Shown: piece after piece, positions 45,834-46,336 of the stretch
How positions within the stretch are numbered: the stretch's first letter is position 1
Layout of the letters: the number at the start of each line of letters is the position of its first letter
Source of the DNA: Kluyvera cryocrescens NBRC 102467
GTDB lineage: Bacteria > Pseudomonadota > Gammaproteobacteria > Enterobacterales > Enterobacteriaceae
DNA: 46,336 nt
Direction: 5' to 3'
Assembly (NCBI RefSeq): GCF_001571285.1
Contig: NZ_BCTM01000032.1
Span: 1-46,336 of the forward strand
The notes under the pieces: model-generated
What the model saw: only the letters and a program-made list of their open reading frames with translations
What the model was told of the DNA's origin: nothing
The model's database searches: none
Program-made: the position numbers and the translations under genes

Positions 45834-46103
45834 TTATTTATACAAGATGATTATAGGTTGATCGGTGGACGCTCCTGACCAGGTAACCGTATTGCCGCTC
45901 ACCGTTGCAGATGCGCCAGGTACGTTAGGATTTGATGGCGCAGTCAGCCGCTGCGCTTCCGCTATTAGCGTCTTACCTTCAATGGGAGGAAATACCCGCG
46001 AGCCTGACGCGGGAGTACTGATAAATGCGGCGACAAATGCTGGGATAAATCGCCCAACCAGCTCATTCCCGTTAGCGTCAAATAGCTGCACTCCGTAGGC
46101 CAT
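45834..46103 (-). CDS. Small phage tail protein, same family
   Basis: An 89-residue protein starting MAYGVQLFDANGNELVGRFI, the same (Y)GxxLFDxxG opening as the 213-residue neighbour, so probably one copy of the same module followed by a C-terminal strand region (GNTVTWSGASTDQPIIILYK). ATG 46103 is chosen since AAGGGG lies seven bases upstream; ATG 46109 is too close to it. It overlaps the upstream gene by 26 bp and leaves one base before the downstream one, a dense tail-operon layout. Confidence 0.7.
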   Translation of the reverse strand: MAYGVQLFDANGNELVGRFIPAFVAAFISTPASGSRVFPPIEGKTLIAEAQRLTAPSNPNVPGASATVSGNTVTWSGASTDQPIIILYK

Positions 46104-46336
46104 AATCATTCCCCTTACATTGATAGTCCGTTAAATGTTCCGTTGATTTCCAGCCCGGAAAGAATCGCACATGCAGATTATTAACAGGCCGAATCCAGTA
46201 CATTCCATTTTTATCAATGCGGATCTGTTTGATAGCAACGGTTGCTGTACGCAACTCAGCACCAGCCCCTAAATGAGAGGAATATGTAGCTGTACAATCC
46301 ACCAATTTAACGCCATCATTCAATGCGCTAGAGATA
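46078..46336 (-). CDS. Phage tail-region protein, 3' part only
   Basis: A minus-strand frame enters from the right edge and ends at 46078 after 85 visible codons (…AELRTATVAIKQIRIDKNGM, then YWIRPVNNLHVRFFPGWKST). It has no start inside the window that is better than an internal TTG at 46323, so it is treated as a partial gene. I do not recognise it. By position it is a tail gene of the right prophage between J and the fibre. Confidence 0.6.
   Translation of the reverse strand, partial: ISSALNDGVKLVDCTATYSSHLGAGAELRTATVAIKQIRIDKNGMYWIRPVNNLHVRFFPGWKSTEHLTDYQCKGNDYGLRSAAI

Overview
The window is a piece of an Enterobacteriaceae chromosome. The core proteins look like those of Escherichia, Salmonella, Citrobacter and Enterobacter, and the gene order is that of the E. 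coli yebY-to-yecE region. I cannot fix the genus from sequence reading alone. About 26 kb of core genes (roughly 14.6-40.9 kb) is bounded on each side by a lambdoid prophage.

Left prophage (1 to about 14.59 kb). It reads from right to left: integrase and excisionase next to the small RNA gene sdsR, then two small phage genes, recT and recE. An abrupt junction follows, leading to the end of a tail operon on the minus strand (L', K, I, J, tail fibre, tail-fibre assembly). Repressor, replication, lysis, head and most tail genes are missing. RecE lacks its usual N-terminal part and gpL lacks roughly its first hundred residues, so this is a defective prophage with a large internal deletion. At the far left, 21 perfect copies of a heptamer lie just upstream of a leftward gene that leaves the window.

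Core segment (14.6-40.9 kb). Copper-related yobA-yebZ-yebY; holE; yobB; exoX; ptrB; yebE; purT with a PurR box; Entner-Doudoroff and pentose-phosphate genes eda, edd, zwf, hexR and pykA with GntR- and HexR-type sites; lpxM; mepM-znuA and znuC-znuB around a Zur box; ruvB-ruvA with a LexA box; and the aspS-nudB-yebC-ruvC cluster. yecD and a truncated yecE end the segment. The E. coli gene yebB, normally between ruvA and ruvC, is absent.

Right prophage (40.9 kb to the end). It is inserted in yecE after about codon 32. Its chromosome-proximal end has five GCCCCAA-type repeats and an 8-bp inverted repeat, probably part of the attachment site. Next comes a compact cluster with LexA boxes: two dinI-like genes, a hemerythrin-domain gene, and a UmuD-like gene whose product begins exactly where processed UmuD' begins. 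A tail-fibre/assembly pair very similar to that of the left prophage follows, then small tail proteins running off the right edge.

The most interesting points are the UmuD'-like protein and its SOS-controlled neighbours, the heptamer array, the two direct tail-fibre copies flanking essential genes, and several regulatory overlaps in the core (a LexA box inside a terminator hairpin, a hairpin between the GntR box and edd, and mepM downstream of znuA).
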